DNA from: Chryseobacterium gleum
GTDB lineage: Bacteria; Bacteroidota; Bacteroidia; Flavobacteriales_D; Crocinitomicaceae
Length of the DNA stretch: 7,395 bases
Assembly (NCBI GenBank): GCA_943326825.2
Contig: CALPUT020000120.1
Location: 1-7,395, forward strand
Direction of reading: 5' to 3'
Made by a program: the position numbers and the translations under genes. Shown here piece by piece: positions 6,870-7,395 of the stretch. Positions within the stretch are counted from its first letter, which is position 1; every line of letters starts with the position of its first letter. The notes below the pieces were generated by a model. The model made no database searches and was not told where the DNA came from. It saw only the letters and a program-made list of their open reading frames with translations.

Positions 6870-6890
6870 ATTCTAATGCAAATTTAGAAT
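6870..6890. promoter_or_regulatory. 21-bp palindrome over the Crp/Fnr gene promoter; possible autoregulatory operator
   Basis: ATTCTAA (6870-6876) and TTAGAAT (6884-6890) are perfect 7-bp inverted arms around TGCAAAT. A further TTTAGAA at 6894-6900 repeats the copy at 6883-6889 with an 11-nt period, about one helix turn. The palindrome covers the predicted -7 box of the regulator gene, so a dimer bound here would block or modulate its own transcription. The assignment of the binding protein is inference. Confidence 0.45.
6879..6886 (-). promoter_or_regulatory. putative -7 box of the Crp/Fnr gene (TAAATTTG)
   Basis: The minus strand TAAATTTG is an exact TAnnTTTG match ending 17 nt before the ATG, predicting a leader of about 10 nt without a Shine-Dalgarno sequence. 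No TTG is visible at the -33 spacing, where the neighbouring terminator's A/T-run lies. Confidence 0.45.
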
Positions 6891-6909
6891 TTGTTTAGAA
6901 ATAGGGAGT

Positions 6910-6943
6910 AAAAAAAAGTCTTTCCGATTACGAAAAGACTTTT
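6910..6943 (-). terminator. intrinsic terminator of the tryptophan 2,3-dioxygenase gene
   Basis: On the minus strand AAAAGTCTTTTCG (6943-6931) pairs with CGGAAAGACTTTT (6926-6914) around a TAAT loop, giving a 13-bp stem with one G-U pair. It runs into eight T residues (6917-6910), part of which extend past the stem. It sits about 22 nt after the TDO stop and separates that transcript from the downstream Crp/Fnr promoter. Confidence 0.88.
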
Positions 6944-6965
6944 ATATATAAATTGAAAACTATTC

Positions 6966-7395
6966 TTAAATATTTTCTCCCCAAGTTGCCAATTCTTCTT
7001 CAGACCAAACTTCTGGGAAGAAAATTCTTCTTTGGTATCTTGGATGCATGTATTTTTTCCATTCACTTCCGCCTGTTGCTTCCGCTTTTTTCTTACCGCT
7101 TTCAAGGTATTTCTCAGCAGTATTGTAATGACACATCACCCATTTAACATTTACGGTATAATCATAATGACGCAATGCTTCAATCAATTCAGGATTTTTA
7201 CGAGAATCTTCTGGTAGAGATTTAAATTTCGTATAAAGATTCGTCGTGTTTACTTTTTGCATGTAATCGATGAATTCACCTTTGTAACGTTTTTCAAATT
7301 CTTTAATCAAAACTGATTTATTTCCAGTTTTATGATCTTTACCTGCAGCTTGCCAATATAAATGTTCAAATGCATGTTCGAATGGGGTATTTCTA
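6966..7395 (-). CDS. kynA: tryptophan 2,3-dioxygenase, C-terminal part (N-terminus beyond window)
   Basis: Heme enzyme that opens the indole ring of L-tryptophan to N-formylkynurenine, the first step of the kynurenine route (tryptophan breakdown or NAD synthesis). The frame is open from 7394 to the TAA at 6968-6966, 142 residues; the substrate-binding N-terminal half is missing because the gene runs past the window edge. A TTG at 7310 is internal, not the start: RNTPFEH...LYWQAAGK lies in frame upstream of it. Recognised features are RHYDYTVNVKWVMCHYN, in which H89 (visible numbering) matches the axial heme histidine of the family, followed by ATGGSEW in place of the classical GTGGSSG loop, and FFPEVW near the C-terminus. 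The His-to-TGG distance is about four residues longer than in human TDO. This fits the flavobacterial TDO branch. It ends in a strong terminator. Confidence 0.88.
   Translation of the reverse strand, partial: RNTPFEHAFEHLYWQAAGKDHKTGNKSVLIKEFEKRYKGEFIDYMQKVNTTNLYTKFKSLPEDSRKNPELIEALRHYDYTVNVKWVMCHYNTAEKYLESGKKKAEATGGSEWKKYMHPRYQRRIFFPEVWSEEELATWGENI

Noticed and set aside
6953..7217. Short open frames opposite, and in another frame of, the TDO gene
   Set aside because: The TDO frame is supported by conserved motifs across the whole stretch; these have none.
6966..7310. A separate 114-residue protein starting at TTG 7310
   Set aside because: The frame is open upstream to the window edge and encodes TDO-like sequence (PFEH, LYWQAAGK), so this is an internal codon of a longer gene.
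1..7395. Mobile element, prophage, CRISPR array, tRNA/rRNA or defence system
   Set aside because: No transposase, integrase, spacer-repeat pattern, tRNA cloverleaf or toxin-antitoxin pair was seen; the genes are ordinary chromosomal ones with uniform base use.

Overview
The window looks like chromosomal housekeeping DNA from a low-GC member of the Bacteroidota, most likely class Flavobacteriia (an Empedobacter/Weeksella- or Flavobacterium-like organism; genus not resolved). The reasons are the strongly AT-rich base use in all genes, the lack of clear Shine-Dalgarno sequences, TAnnTTTG-type -7 boxes upstream of several genes, and proteins typical of that class: a carboxypeptidase-like regulatory-domain protein, a DUF6702 protein beside an M1 metallopeptidase, and a flavobacterial-type tryptophan 2,3-dioxygenase.

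Layout from left to right. (1) 1-923, minus: the N-terminal three quarters of the tRNA 2-thiouridylase MnmA, cut by the window edge. (2) 924-1142: an AT-rich divergent promoter region with nested inverted repeats. (3) 1143-2375, plus: a secreted protein of unknown role with an N-terminal beta-sandwich domain and a helical module present three times in tandem. (4) 2376-2536: a convergent spacer holding two unusually GC-rich hairpins that resemble inverted copies of one short repeat. (5) 5334-2537, minus: a two-gene unit, a DUF6702 exported protein overlapping by 4 nt a secreted M1 (gluzincin) metallopeptidase. (6) 5335-5446: a divergent promoter region. (7) 5447-6235, plus: ProC, the last step of proline synthesis. 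(8) 6861-6262, minus: a Crp/Fnr-family regulator, convergent with proC, whose last codons lie inside a shared terminator hairpin. (9) 7395-6966, minus: the C-terminal part of tryptophan 2,3-dioxygenase, followed by a strong intrinsic terminator and then the Crp/Fnr promoter with a 21-bp palindrome.

The genes do not form one pathway. The only visible operon is DUF6702-M1 peptidase, both exported to the cell envelope. MnmA, ProC and TDO are separate core metabolic or tRNA-modification genes. I see no phage, transposase, CRISPR array, tRNA, rRNA or defence cluster. The points most worth a second look are the triplicated module in the secreted protein, the inverted GC-rich intergenic repeats, the palindrome on the Crp/Fnr promoter, and the translationally coupled DUF6702-M1 pair.
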